Below are positions 8,730 through 16,703 of a stretch of DNA of 64,000 bases, piece after piece (position 1 is the first letter of the stretch; every line of letters starts with the position of its first letter). The position numbers and the translations under genes are program-made. The DNA is from CATQHW01 sp965215345 (lineage in GTDB: Bacteria > Spirochaetota > Spirochaetia > SZUA-6 > Bin103): positions 3,844,001-3,908,000 of the forward strand of contig CBDCDL010000002.1 of assembly GCA_965215345.1 (NCBI GenBank), read 5' to 3'. The notes below the pieces were generated by a model. The model did not search any database and was not told the origin of the DNA. It saw only the letters and a program-made list of their open reading frames with translations.

Positions 8730-9049
8730 ATGTACTTCGATGCCAGCCTGGACCCCTACAAGATCGAGTTCCTGCGGCCGGACGAGCTAGCGGACGGCTC
8801 CACCGTGGTGCTCACCTACGACTACCGCTATCCCGACCGGTTCGCCTGGTCGGGCGTCCGCGGCCGGGTGAGCTACGATTCCGGCCGCACTTGGGAGCCG
8901 GAGGAGTACGTGCTCGGCGAGCGCGAGAACTACCCCGGCTGCATCGCCACGGACGACGGTGGCATGATCACCATCTGCCCCTACCGCAAAAAACCGCGGC
9001 CCCATCCAGGCCGTGCACTGGCGGCCCCGGCCTCAGGACGTCCGCTGAG
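8730..9049 (+). pseudogene. Truncated sialidase-like (BNR) gene with a frameshift in an A6 run
   Basis: The ATG at 8730 follows a GGAG. The frame encodes a BNR/Asp-box segment (Ser-Tyr-Asp-Ser-Gly-Arg-Thr-Trp at about residues 50-57) and then Gly-Met-Ile-Thr-Ile-Cys-Pro-Tyr-Arg-Lys. At six adenines (8988-8993) the natural continuation, Ile-Gln-Ala-Val-His-Trp-Arg-Pro-Arg-Pro, moves to another frame and ends at TGA 9047-9049. The intact frame instead runs on as low-quality sequence to 9071. With one A fewer the product would be ~105 aa. That is still far shorter than a whole sialidase-like propeller (about 350-550 aa), so the front is also missing. The shift could be real, a sequencing error, or slippage. 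Confidence 0.5.
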
Positions 9050-9075
9050 CGGAACCACCTGGCGGGAGTGATGCG

Positions 9076-9780
9076 ATGAGTGCCGGCACGTCGAACCTGC
9101 GCTACACGGCAGCGGTCGACAAGCGCTTCAAGAGTCCCGGCCCCCAGCCGAACGGCATCCAGGCGGCCGCCGTCGGGCTGTGGTGCATCGATCAGGTCGA
9201 TCTCAAGACGTACCTGCTGGACTGGGCTACCGGCGCGACGCTGCAGGAGTTCCAGACCGCCACCGAGCACTCCAGCGGTATCACCCTGGACGGCGACGGG
9301 AACCTGTGGATCACCTCGACCTGGCAGCTCGACGTGGTGAAGATCGATCCCCGCACCGGCATGGAGCTGGCCCGCCATCCGGATCCGGGGGCCGGCCTCA
9401 CCGCGCAGGCCGAGCAGGCCGGTGGCGACGGCAAACGGACGGCGTCGCACGGCATCGAATGGCGCGACGGCAGGATCTACCTGGCGGCGCCTCCGACGCA
9501 GCGCCTGCACGTGATGGACGCGGCCACCTGGGAGCCCGTGCGGACGTTGCCGCTGCCCGGCCTGCGGCCGCATGGGCTGGGCTGGAACCACGACGGCCGG
9601 CTGTGGGTCGCGGATACCTCCGCGGGAACGGTCCACGCCATGGACCCGGAGACCGGGCGCATCCACGACGTGTTCCGCGTCGCCGAGCCGGACGAGGTGC
9701 ACGGCATGACGGTTCGTAACGGGCACGAGATCTGGTACTGCGACGCCGGCACGCGCGACGTGGGTGTGCTGGTCAGGTAA
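9076..9780 (+). CDS. Small cytoplasmic beta-propeller (SMP-30/YncE-like)
   Basis: The 234-aa protein has no signal peptide. It contains repeated blades of the type Gly-Asp-Gly-Asn-Leu-Trp-Ile-Thr-Ser-Thr and Asp-Gly-Arg-Leu-Trp-Val-Ala-Asp-Thr, typical of NHL/SMP-30/YncE-like propellers. It is shorter than a full six-blade propeller, so it may be a partial ring or act as a dimer. The ATG at 9076 is in the same transcription unit as the PhyH gene. A lactonase or ligand-binding role is possible, but metal ligands cannot be assigned. It ends 15 nt from the convergent minus-strand operon. Confidence 0.6.
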   Translation: MSAGTSNLRYTAAVDKRFKSPGPQPNGIQAAAVGLWCIDQVDLKTYLLDWATGATLQEFQTATEHSSGITLDGDGNLWITSTWQLDVVKIDPRTGMELARHPDPGAGLTAQAEQAGGDGKRTASHGIEWRDGRIYLAAPPTQRLHVMDAATWEPVRTLPLPGLRPHGLGWNHDGRLWVADTSAGTVHAMDPETGRIHDVFRVAEPDEVHGMTVRNGHEIWYCDAGTRDVGVLVR

Positions 9781-9795
9781 CCGGCGTCAAGCAGA

Positions 9796-10671
9796 CTACC
9801 GGCACGTGAGCTCCGCTCCGCAGATCGAGGTTTCGCCGGATCCTGCGTAGAGCAGATAGGTCTTGCCCGCGTCCTCGAAGATCGCCGGGTCCCGCAGCTC
9901 GTTCACCGGTTCGTGCACGGCTCCTGATCTCGATGGCCGCAACGGCTGGTCGCTCCCTTCGTACGGCAGTTCGGGCCGCAGCACCTCGACCGCTTCGGAG
10001 GCATGCCAGCGCCGCCAGTCGCCTTCGAGGCGCATGCCGGAGACCAGGATACGCTCCGGACAGTCCGCTACCCGGCTGTAGAACACCCGCAACGTCGTGC
10101 CTTCCTTGACGACCGCGGCGTGGCGCATCCTCGGCAGCACCACCGGGCCGGGCTCGAAAGGGGCGTGCCCGTCGGGCGAACGCAGCAGAAGCCCGTCGCC
10201 GCTCGGCTCGGGCACCCTGGCGATGGCGAACCATGCGCCGTCGTGGCGGAACACGCGACAGTACGACGGGCCGAGCGCGATGCGGTCGGCCTCGAATCGC
10301 AGGCCGTCCGCCGACGACGCGCGGAACGAGAGTTGCCCTTCCGGCGTCACGCCGTGAAAGTACAGGACGATCCGGCGGCGGTCGTCGAGCACGTGCACGT
10401 CAGGGGAGGCGATGTGATACCGGCAAGCGGTGTGCTCCAGGCTCAGCACGCCGGGACGGTGTACCGTCCACGGACCGCGCACGTCGTCGGCGTACGCCAT
10501 GCGGATGAAAGTCCCCTGATGGTGCGCGAAGTAGAGGTAGTAGCGCCCCAGGCGATCGCTTACCCAGTCGGGAACCCGGATCAGCGACGGCCCGTTGAGG
10601 TTGGTTCCGATGCGCGAGTCCATGCCGGCATGGAGCAACGGATTCTCGCCGAAGCGAGCGACGCGATACAT
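9796..10671 (-). CDS. GH43-like five-bladed propeller protein
   Basis: The 291-aa cytoplasmic protein has blade motifs such as Arg-Tyr-Tyr-Leu-Tyr-Phe-Ala-His-His (about 43-51), Arg-Ile-Val-Leu-Tyr-Phe-His-Gly and Lys-Thr-Tyr-Leu-Leu-Tyr-Ala-Gly. These are characteristic of GH43/GH32-type propellers. Residues Ala-Ser-Pro-Asp-Val (about 88-92) and Glu-Leu-Arg-Asp-Pro-Ala-Ile (near the end) sit where these families keep acidic residues, but I cannot confirm a catalytic triad. It is the last gene of the 14591-to-9796 operon, 26 nt after the NHL protein. It could be a glycosidase or a non-catalytic sugar binder. Confidence 0.55.
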   Translation of the reverse strand: MYRVARFGENPLLHAGMDSRIGTNLNGPSLIRVPDWVSDRLGRYYLYFAHHQGTFIRMAYADDVRGPWTVHRPGVLSLEHTACRYHIASPDVHVLDDRRRIVLYFHGVTPEGQLSFRASSADGLRFEADRIALGPSYCRVFRHDGAWFAIARVPEPSGDGLLLRSPDGHAPFEPGPVVLPRMRHAAVVKEGTTLRVFYSRVADCPERILVSGMRLEGDWRRWHASEAVEVLRPELPYEGSDQPLRPSRSGAVHEPVNELRDPAIFEDAGKTYLLYAGSGETSICGAELTCR

Positions 10672-10696
10672 CCCGGATCCGCGGTGTTCGAACCGC

Positions 10697-11641
10697 CTAT
10701 CGGACGCGCACCAGCTTGCGGAAGCTGCGGACCTCGCGGGGAGGGGTTTGCTTTCTGCCGAACGCTGCCCAGGAGACCTCGCCGACGTAGATGTCGCCGT
10801 GCGAGTCGACGGCCAGTCCGTGCGGGGCGATGAACTGGCCGGGTCCCTCGCCGGGGCGGACGTCGCCGAGCCGTGTCAGCCGCCGTCCGGACAGATCGTG
10901 GACGCTGACGCAGCAGCCCAGGTTGGGGTAGTCGGCGTTGACCGTCAGCTCGGTGACGATCTGGCCGATGTAGACCAGGCCGTCCGCCACGTGCAGGCCG
11001 CAGGGGCGGTGCAGGTCGTTCCACTGGTCCAGGTAAGTACCCCGGTCGTCGAAGATCTGCACGCGGTGGCTCTCCCGGTCGGCGACGTACACGTTGCCGT
11101 CGTCGTCGGTGCAGACGCTGTGCACGAGATTGAACTGGCCGGGGTCGGTGCCGTACTCGCCCCAGGAGAACAGATGCTCGCCGTCCACGTTGAACGTGTG
11201 CACCCTGGCGTTGCCGTAGCCGTCGGAGATGTAGAGGTCGCCGGTCCGCGGGGCGAAGGCCACCTTGGTGGGCCGGTTGAAGGGCTCTCCGCCGTGCAGC
11301 GGTGCAGGCTGCCCCGGGGTGCCGTAGGTGGCCAGCAGCTCGCCTTCGGGCGTGCAGCGCCGCACGCAATGCCCGTCGTCGTCGACGCAGTACAGCATCC
11401 CGTCGGGCCCGATGGTCAGGCCGTGCGCACGGGTGAACAGCTCGTCTCCCCACGAGGTGACGAACGTGCCGTCCCGCTCGAAGACCATCATCGGATGGTC
11501 GCTGCGGTTGAAGACGTAGACGCGGTCGTCCGCGTCCACGGCCACGTCGGCCACCTCCAGGAAGCTCCAGACGGCGGGGAGCTGCGCCCAGTCGTCGATC
11601 TCCTCGTAGCGGTACTCGCCGTCGCCCAGAATCGTCTTCAT
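10697..11641 (-). CDS. NHL-repeat beta-propeller protein
   Basis: The 314-aa protein has repeated NHL blades, for example Asp-Asp-Arg-Val-Tyr-Val-Phe-Asn-Arg, Gly-Asp-Leu-Tyr-Ile-Ser-Asp-Gly-Tyr-Gly-Asn and Gly-Asn-Val-Tyr-Val-Ala-Asp-Arg-Glu-Ser-His. The blade order is like that of peptidyl-alpha-hydroxyglycine lyase-type propellers. No signal peptide is present. The start at 11639-11641 has GGAAGGTGAGG upstream. It lies between the SDR and the GH43-like gene in one operon, suggesting a role in the same sugar-derivative pathway, possibly as lyase or lactonase. Exact activity is unknown. Confidence 0.65.
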   Translation of the reverse strand: MKTILGDGEYRYEEIDDWAQLPAVWSFLEVADVAVDADDRVYVFNRSDHPMMVFERDGTFVTSWGDELFTRAHGLTIGPDGMLYCVDDDGHCVRRCTPEGELLATYGTPGQPAPLHGGEPFNRPTKVAFAPRTGDLYISDGYGNARVHTFNVDGEHLFSWGEYGTDPGQFNLVHSVCTDDDGNVYVADRESHRVQIFDDRGTYLDQWNDLHRPCGLHVADGLVYIGQIVTELTVNADYPNLGCCVSVHDLSGRRLTRLGDVRPGEGPGQFIAPHGLAVDSHGDIYVGEVSWAAFGRKQTPPREVRSFRKLVRVR

Positions 11642-11675
11642 GCCTCACCTTCCGTGATCGTGCGTCGCGTGCCGT

Positions 11676-12674
11676 TCATCCCGGATACCAGATCCTGCGG
11701 GGGTCGTCGTCGGCGCGGCGATACTCCCATGCCTCGTCGATGAGCCGCCGCAGGTCGTAGCGCGGACGCCAGCCCAGCAGGAACTTCGCCTTGCTGTTGT
11801 CCAGCCAGGTGCCGTGGAACTCGGTGGACACCTCGACACTCGGCAGCCTCCGCGTTTCCCCCAGATACCTCGCCACGTTGCGGTAGTCGACCGGCTCGTC
11901 CAAGCAGATGTTGAAGAGTTGCTGCCGTGCGGAGGGGTGGTCCAGGGCCGTGATGATCGCCGTCACCAGGTCGTCGACGTGGACGAAGTTGCGCAGCACC
12001 GGCCTGCCGTGCGGGTCGAGCATCACCGGCACCGTCCCTGCCGCCCGGTACGCCTCGGCCTGCTCCGGACCTACCAGGTCGCGCCACCGCGGGCCGCCGA
12101 ACACGTCCTCGCCGAAGGACAGCGAGTAGCGGAAGTCGTCCTTCTCCATGATCCACGGGGCGCGCAGGCAGCAGCCGTCCAGGTCGTACTGGATGTAGTA
12201 CTGCTCCAGCATCGCCTCCTCCAGCACCTTGGACAGGGCATAGCAGCCGGCGTAGGCGGTGTGTTTCTGCGTTTCGGTCACCGGTATCGGATGGGGATAG
12301 ACGAAATGGCCGACGCCGGCATCGCCGCCGATCAGGACGAAACGCTCGAAGGCCGGCGACTGCCGGCACTCCTCCAGCAGGCGGAACAGCCCCTTCACGG
12401 TCACGTCGATGACGTCGTCCGGGGTCTCCTTGCAGGTGGCAAGGTGCACGACGTGAGTGACGCCTTCCGCGGCAGGCGCCACGTCGGAGCGCTCGGCGAT
12501 CGAGCCGCGCACCACCTCCAGCCGGTCGCCGGCCGGGAGCTGCCGGTTGTGGCACAGGGCGCGCAGCCTGGCTCCGTCCCAGGCCGGATCGGCCAGGAAG
12601 CGGCCGATGAAGTGCCGCCCGACCTTGCCGGTGGCGCCGGTGACCAGGACGAGCTTCTGCGACCGGTCCGCCAC
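11676..12674 (-). CDS. NAD(P)-dependent epimerase/dehydratase (extended SDR)
   Basis: The 332-aa protein has an N-terminal Rossmann fold with Gly13-Ala-Thr-Gly-Lys-Val-Gly19 and a catalytic Tyr145-Ala-Leu-Ser-Lys149 (YxxxK). Later patterns are Leu-Arg-Asn-Phe-Val-His-Val-Asp-Asp-Leu and Leu-Gly-Trp-Arg-Pro, typical of nucleotide- or free-sugar epimerases and dehydrogenases. The start is GTG (12672-12674), one base beyond the stop of the PhyH gene upstream, so translation is probably coupled. It belongs to the enolase-PhyH-SDR-NHL-GH43 operon. Substrate is unknown; a sugar or uronate derivative is inferred from context. Confidence 0.8.
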   Translation of the reverse strand: MADRSQKLVLVTGATGKVGRHFIGRFLADPAWDGARLRALCHNRQLPAGDRLEVVRGSIAERSDVAPAAEGVTHVVHLATCKETPDDVIDVTVKGLFRLLEECRQSPAFERFVLIGGDAGVGHFVYPHPIPVTETQKHTAYAGCYALSKVLEEAMLEQYYIQYDLDGCCLRAPWIMEKDDFRYSLSFGEDVFGGPRWRDLVGPEQAEAYRAAGTVPVMLDPHGRPVLRNFVHVDDLVTAIITALDHPSARQQLFNICLDEPVDYRNVARYLGETRRLPSVEVSTEFHGTWLDNSKAKFLLGWRPRYDLRRLIDEAWEYRRADDDPRRIWYPG

Positions 12675-12675
12675 G

Positions 12676-13479
12676 CTACTCGTCCTTGAGGCGAAGCAGC
12701 ATGCTCCCCTGGTTGCCCTCGTCGAAGCGCCGCTTCAGCGGCCGCCGGTCGAAGAACTGGGTCGAGTCGTAGACGTGCCGGTAGCGGCCGCCGCGGTCGA
12801 ACCCGTGCCGGAGCGCCTCGCGGTTGACCTCTTCCACGGTGCCGTACGCCGGCCAGAGGACGCCGTGCTGGCAGTAGGAGATGTCGATGAAGTAGCGCCC
12901 GCGCTGCTGGCCCCCCGGCTTTGGGCGCCGCGCGTGCCAGACCGCCGAGTGCACGATCACGGCCGACCCGGGCGGCAGGCGGTCGACGCAGACCGAGCCG
13001 GGCAGATCCTCCGTGCCGAACAGGGTCAGGCTCCGCTCCACCACGACGGTCTGCGACCCGGGCAGCACCAGCAGGTCACCGACCTCTCCGTTGAGGCCGT
13101 TCAGGTAGTAGAAGACGTGGACCATCACGTGCGAGCGGTTGGTGTGCGGCTCCTGCTCGTAGTCCTGGTGCCAGTGGACGCCGCGCTCGCCGGGGTCGTG
13201 CCGCATCGAGTGGATATGGTGCATGGCGAAGCGCGGGCCCATCAGCGACTCGACCATGGCCATCATCGGCGGATGCGAGGTCAGCAGCCCCATCTCCCGG
13301 TAGGAGGTGAGCAGCGGCTTCGCGCCGTTCGCGCGGTCGGCCATCAGATCGTCCACCTCCGCGATCAGCCGGTCGTTGTACCCGGACTCCAGGAAGCCCT
13401 CCAGGATCACGTACCCATCGCGATGGAAGTCCTCCGTCTGCTGCGCCGACAGGCCGGCGGTGCCCGATTCGGCACTCAT
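12676..13479 (-). CDS. Phytanoyl-CoA dioxygenase (PhyH) family oxygenase
   Basis: The 267-aa Fe(II)/2-oxoglutarate oxygenase has His104 and Asp106 (Trp-His-Gln-Asp), distal His182 (Val-Trp-His-Ala-Arg-Arg) and the Leu-Pro-Gly-Ser segment 139-142. The start is ATG 13477-13479, which overlaps the stop of the enolase-superfamily gene by 4 nt (ATGA). The open frame extends upstream but that part is antisense-like and lies in another gene. Tight coupling with an enolase-superfamily racemase/dehydratase and an SDR suggests the three act on one metabolite. Confidence 0.85.
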   Translation of the reverse strand: MSAESGTAGLSAQQTEDFHRDGYVILEGFLESGYNDRLIAEVDDLMADRANGAKPLLTSYREMGLLTSHPPMMAMVESLMGPRFAMHHIHSMRHDPGERGVHWHQDYEQEPHTNRSHVMVHVFYYLNGLNGEVGDLLVLPGSQTVVVERSLTLFGTEDLPGSVCVDRLPPGSAVIVHSAVWHARRPKPGGQQRGRYFIDISYCQHGVLWPAYGTVEEVNREALRHGFDRGGRYRHVYDSTQFFDRRPLKRRFDEGNQGSMLLRLKDE

Positions 13480-14591
13480 CGTTTTGCCCCCGCCGTCACG
13501 ACCGCGTGCCGCCGCGTCCACGCGGCGAGCATCTCCGGGTCCGGTTCCGGCAGGTCGGTTCCGAACGGACGGAAGGCATGCGGCGCGTCGTACTCCAGCG
13601 GCGGCGCGGCCAGGTCGCGCGTGTAGAAGCGGGACGAGGGGAACAGGTCGCCGGGGTAGGTGACGTTGTCGAGGGTGGCGAGCTCGACGCAGACGGCGCC
13701 GCCCACCGAGCTCTCCAGCATGCCGCCGATCCACACGGGAATCCCGGCGTCGCGCGCCATGTCGTGGATGGCCAGCGCGTTCTGCAGCCCGCCCACGCGC
13801 GCCGGCTTGATGTTGATGTAGCGGCAGGCGCCGATGCGGATCGCCTGCTCGGCGGTGCGCGGGTCGACGATGGTCTCGTCCAGGCAGATCGGCGTGCCGA
13901 TCCGCCTGGCCAGCTCGGCGTGGTCCAGGATGTCGGCATGGTGCAGGGGCTGCTCGATGAACGCCAGCCCCAGGTCGTCGATCGCGCGGAAGAACGGCAG
14001 GTCGTCAACCGTGTATCCGGCATTGCAATCGATGTGGAAGGTCATGTCCGGAAAGGTCGCGGTGACCTGACGGAGCATCTCCAGGTCCCATCCCCTGGCG
14101 ACCTTCAGCTTGGTGCGGGGGAAGCCGGCCTCGACCGCCTGACCGATGTTGCCGAGCAGCATGTCGATCGAGTCCTGGATGCCGAAGTCGGCGCCGGCGA
14201 CCACGTCCCGCGTGGCGCCTCCCAGCAGCCGGTGCAGCGGCGTGCCGGTGATGCGGCTCTCCAGCGTCCACCAGCCGATCTCGATGGCGGCCTTGGCGAA
14301 GGAGTTGCCCTTGAACGGGCTCAGCCGCTCGTTGATGGCCGCGGCGGTGTCGTATTCGCGGCCGACCACGTGCGGCCCGAACACCTCGGTGACGTGGTAG
14401 AAGACCGAGCCGGCCGACTCGCTCAGGTAGTGCGGGGCGAAGAACGGTGTGCTCTCCGCCCAGGCGGTGTGCTCGCCGCTCGACAGCTTCACCAGCACCG
14501 AGTGGATGTCGGCATCCTCGCCGTAGGCGGTGCGCCACGGATAGATGAGCGGCATCACCACGTAGTGCACGTCCAGTCGATCGATGCGCAT
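13476..14591 (-). CDS. Enolase-superfamily enzyme (OSBS/N-acylamino acid racemase-like)
   Basis: The 371-aa protein belongs to the muconate-lactonizing subgroup. Expected residues are all present: Lys161 and Lys163 (Lys-Leu-Lys), metal ligands Asp188, Glu213 and Asp238, and Lys262 on the opposite face (Ile-Lys-Pro-Ala-Arg-Val-Gly-Gly). This set, close in numbering to Amycolatopsis NAAAR, supports 1,1-proton-transfer chemistry (racemase or o-succinylbenzoate synthase-type). No menaquinone genes are nearby, so racemisation or dehydration of a catabolic intermediate is more likely. The chosen ATG (14589-14591) gives the usual N-terminus; the upstream extension is rejected. It heads a five-gene operon. 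Confidence 0.78.
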   Translation of the reverse strand: MRIDRLDVHYVVMPLIYPWRTAYGEDADIHSVLVKLSSGEHTAWAESTPFFAPHYLSESAGSVFYHVTEVFGPHVVGREYDTAAAINERLSPFKGNSFAKAAIEIGWWTLESRITGTPLHRLLGGATRDVVAGADFGIQDSIDMLLGNIGQAVEAGFPRTKLKVARGWDLEMLRQVTATFPDMTFHIDCNAGYTVDDLPFFRAIDDLGLAFIEQPLHHADILDHAELARRIGTPICLDETIVDPRTAEQAIRIGACRYINIKPARVGGLQNALAIHDMARDAGIPVWIGGMLESSVGGAVCVELATLDNVTYPGDLFPSSRFYTRDLAAPPLEYDAPHAFRPFGTDLPEPDPEMLAAWTRRHAVVTAGAKR

Positions 14592-14772
14592 GGTGACGGG
14601 ACGATACCCGATACCGTCCAGGCGAATGAAGCGCCGCAGACTCCACGGAGCACGCAGAACACGAAGAGCGGTGGCGCGCGTGGCTTCGATCGGCTTATCA
14701 TGATTCACGTGATCGCGTTTGCGCACGACAGCCGATCACCAGGCTACTGGCGTCATCGCGTCCACGAAAGGC

Positions 14773-14778
14773 TATAGT
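14773..14778 (+). promoter_or_regulatory. -10-like box TATAGT close to a start codon
   Basis: TATAGT is followed by 9 nt and then ATG at 14788. There is no Shine-Dalgarno sequence between. A transcript starting about 7 nt past the box would be leaderless or nearly so. No good -35 is seen. The same arrangement recurs at several genes in this window. Confidence 0.4.
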
Positions 14779-14787
14779 CGCCCGGTC

Positions 14788-15585
14788 ATGACTCGGGAAG
14801 AGGCGCTTCGCTTTCGGACGTTCGGCTTCCTGCACTGCCGGCAGATGCTGTCGCCACGGGAGATCGATGCGCTTTCCGCCGCCTTCGACCTCGCCATGGC
14901 CAAGGCCGAGCGCCACCGGCCGACACCATCCGGCGAACGGCAACAGGTCGTGCCGTTCTTCGACTACGACCCCGACGCGTTCTACCCGTTGCTGGACGAC
15001 CAGCGACTGGTCGGGGTCTTCGACACGTTCCTGGGGGAGGACTTCATCCTCGTCGCCACCGAGGGGATCAGCCACGTGGGCGGCAGCCCGTGGCATCGCG
15101 ACGCCTGCGCGCCCGAGGGCATGTCCAGCATGCGGGCGGCGATCTACCTGGACCCGCTCGGCCCGGACGACGGTTGCCTCAGCGTCATTCCGGGCAGCCA
15201 CTTCACTCCGTTCCGCGAGGCGCTGGAGACATCGGTGGAGGAACTCGGGCTGCCCCCGGAGGAGCTGCCCGGACGGTATCCGCTCGTGAACGAACCGGGC
15301 GACGTGATCTTCATGAACCACAAGACGTTCCATGCCGCGCTCGGCGACCGCCCAGGAAGGCGGGCGATCCACGTCAACGCCGTGCAGAACGCGGTGCCGG
15401 ACCGAGAGGAGCACGTCGAGTGGCTCACCGGCTTCCTGGGCCGCGAGACCGAGGCCTGGGGCCGGCTCGACAGCGACCGGCTGGTAGCCACCGCGCCTCC
15501 GCGCCGGCAGCGGATGCTGGCCCGTGCGATCGAGCTGGGTTCCGGCACCACCGGCCGCATCACCCACCTGCAGGACCTGCGATAG
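14788..15585 (+). CDS. Phytanoyl-CoA dioxygenase (PhyH) family oxygenase
   Basis: The 265-aa product shows His103 and Asp105 in Pro-Trp-His-Arg-Asp, distal His182 in Lys-Thr-Phe-His-Ala-Ala and the Gly-Cys-Leu-Ser-Val-Ile-Pro-Gly-Ser-His stretch (129-138). It is the third PhyH paralogue in 8 kb. The ATG at 14788 fits family length; an in-frame extension to 14719 is not needed. It is divergent from the enolase operon and is followed 5 nt later by an alpha/beta hydrolase, so the two are probably cotranscribed. Substrate unknown. Confidence 0.82.
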   Translation: MTREEALRFRTFGFLHCRQMLSPREIDALSAAFDLAMAKAERHRPTPSGERQQVVPFFDYDPDAFYPLLDDQRLVGVFDTFLGEDFILVATEGISHVGGSPWHRDACAPEGMSSMRAAIYLDPLGPDDGCLSVIPGSHFTPFREALETSVEELGLPPEELPGRYPLVNEPGDVIFMNHKTFHAALGDRPGRRAIHVNAVQNAVPDREEHVEWLTGFLGRETEAWGRLDSDRLVATAPPRRQRMLARAIELGSGTTGRITHLQDLR

Positions 15586-15590
15586 ACATC

Positions 15591-16703
15591 ATGAACGGGA
15601 ACCTCAGGTTCGATTTCGACTTCGACCGGCACTTCGGGAGTCTCATGCACGCGTGCGAGGGGGAGTTCCGCTTCCGGGGCGGTACGGAGAAGGAGATCCG
15701 GCACTGGCAGGCCGCGTTTCGGAACCGGCTGCGAACGCACTTGGGACTGGAGCACCTCGAGGCGGACCTGGCCGGGTTCGTGCCCAGCGCCGAGCGGTTC
15801 GCGAGCGAGGACCTGGGATCGTACACGCGGGAGTCGTGGCGCATCCTCACCGAGCCGACCGTTCCGTTGCCGTTCTACCTGCTGAGGCCAAGGTCGGCGG
15901 TCGGGACACTCCCGCTCGTGCTCACCCCGCACGGCCACGGCCGTCCGCACATCTACGTCGGACTCTTCGACAGCCCGGAGGAGGAGGCGCAGATCCGCGA
16001 GGGGGAGCGCGACATCGCCGTGCAGGCGGTCGAACAGGGATACTTGGTGATCGCGCCGACTACGCGCGCGTTCGGCGAGACACGATCCCCGGCGGACAGG
16101 GAGCAGAACAAGACATCGTCGTGCCGCCAGCAGCTCATGCACGACCTGCTGGTCGGGCGGACGCCCATCGGCGACCGCGTGTGGGACATGGCGCGGCTCA
16201 TCGACTGGGCGATCGCGCACCAGGGCGCGGATGCCGCGCGCATCGCCATAACCGGAAACTCCGGCGGCGGCACGGTGTCGTTGTTCGCCGCCGCCTGCGA
16301 CACGCGGATCGCGGTCTCGGTTCCCGGCAGCTACTTCTGCACCTTCGCCGGCAGCCTCGGCTCGATCGCCCACTGCGACTGCAACTACGTGCCCGGCATC
16401 CTGCGCCTGGGCGAGATGCACGACGTGGCCGGCCTCATCGCGCCCCGCCATTTCCTGGCCGTCACCGGCAGGGAGGATCCGATCTTCCCCATCGCCCACA
16501 CGGAGGCGGCCTTCGCGCAGCTCGTGAAGGTCTACCAAGCTCTGTCGGTGCCGGAACGCTGCGAGCTGTACGTGGGCGACGGCGGCCACCGCTACTACAA
16601 GGAACGGGTGTGGAGCTTCGTGGCGGAGGGATTCGCCCGGCGCTCGGCGGAGGTCCAGCGCAGCAACCGGCCCTGTCAGCGGCCCGCCAACCGAGCGAGC
16701 TGA
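15591..16703 (+). CDS. Alpha/beta hydrolase (acetyl-xylan-esterase/dienelactone-hydrolase-like)
   Basis: The 370-aa cytoplasmic hydrolase has a nucleophile elbow Gly-Asn-Ser224-Gly-Gly-Gly, Asp296 in Thr-Gly-Arg-Glu-Asp-Pro-Ile-Phe-Pro and His333 in Asp-Gly-Gly-His-Arg-Tyr, giving a complete Ser-Asp-His triad. An oxyanion segment Thr-Pro-His-Gly-His-Gly (112-117) is present. Members of this group remove acyl groups from sugars or open lactones. It lies 5 nt after the PhyH gene and is translated from ATG 15591. Its last 28 nt overlap the convergent gene. Confidence 0.75.
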   Translation: MNGNLRFDFDFDRHFGSLMHACEGEFRFRGGTEKEIRHWQAAFRNRLRTHLGLEHLEADLAGFVPSAERFASEDLGSYTRESWRILTEPTVPLPFYLLRPRSAVGTLPLVLTPHGHGRPHIYVGLFDSPEEEAQIREGERDIAVQAVEQGYLVIAPTTRAFGETRSPADREQNKTSSCRQQLMHDLLVGRTPIGDRVWDMARLIDWAIAHQGADAARIAITGNSGGGTVSLFAAACDTRIAVSVPGSYFCTFAGSLGSIAHCDCNYVPGILRLGEMHDVAGLIAPRHFLAVTGREDPIFPIAHTEAAFAQLVKVYQALSVPERCELYVGDGGHRYYKERVWSFVAEGFARRSAEVQRSNRPCQRPANRAS

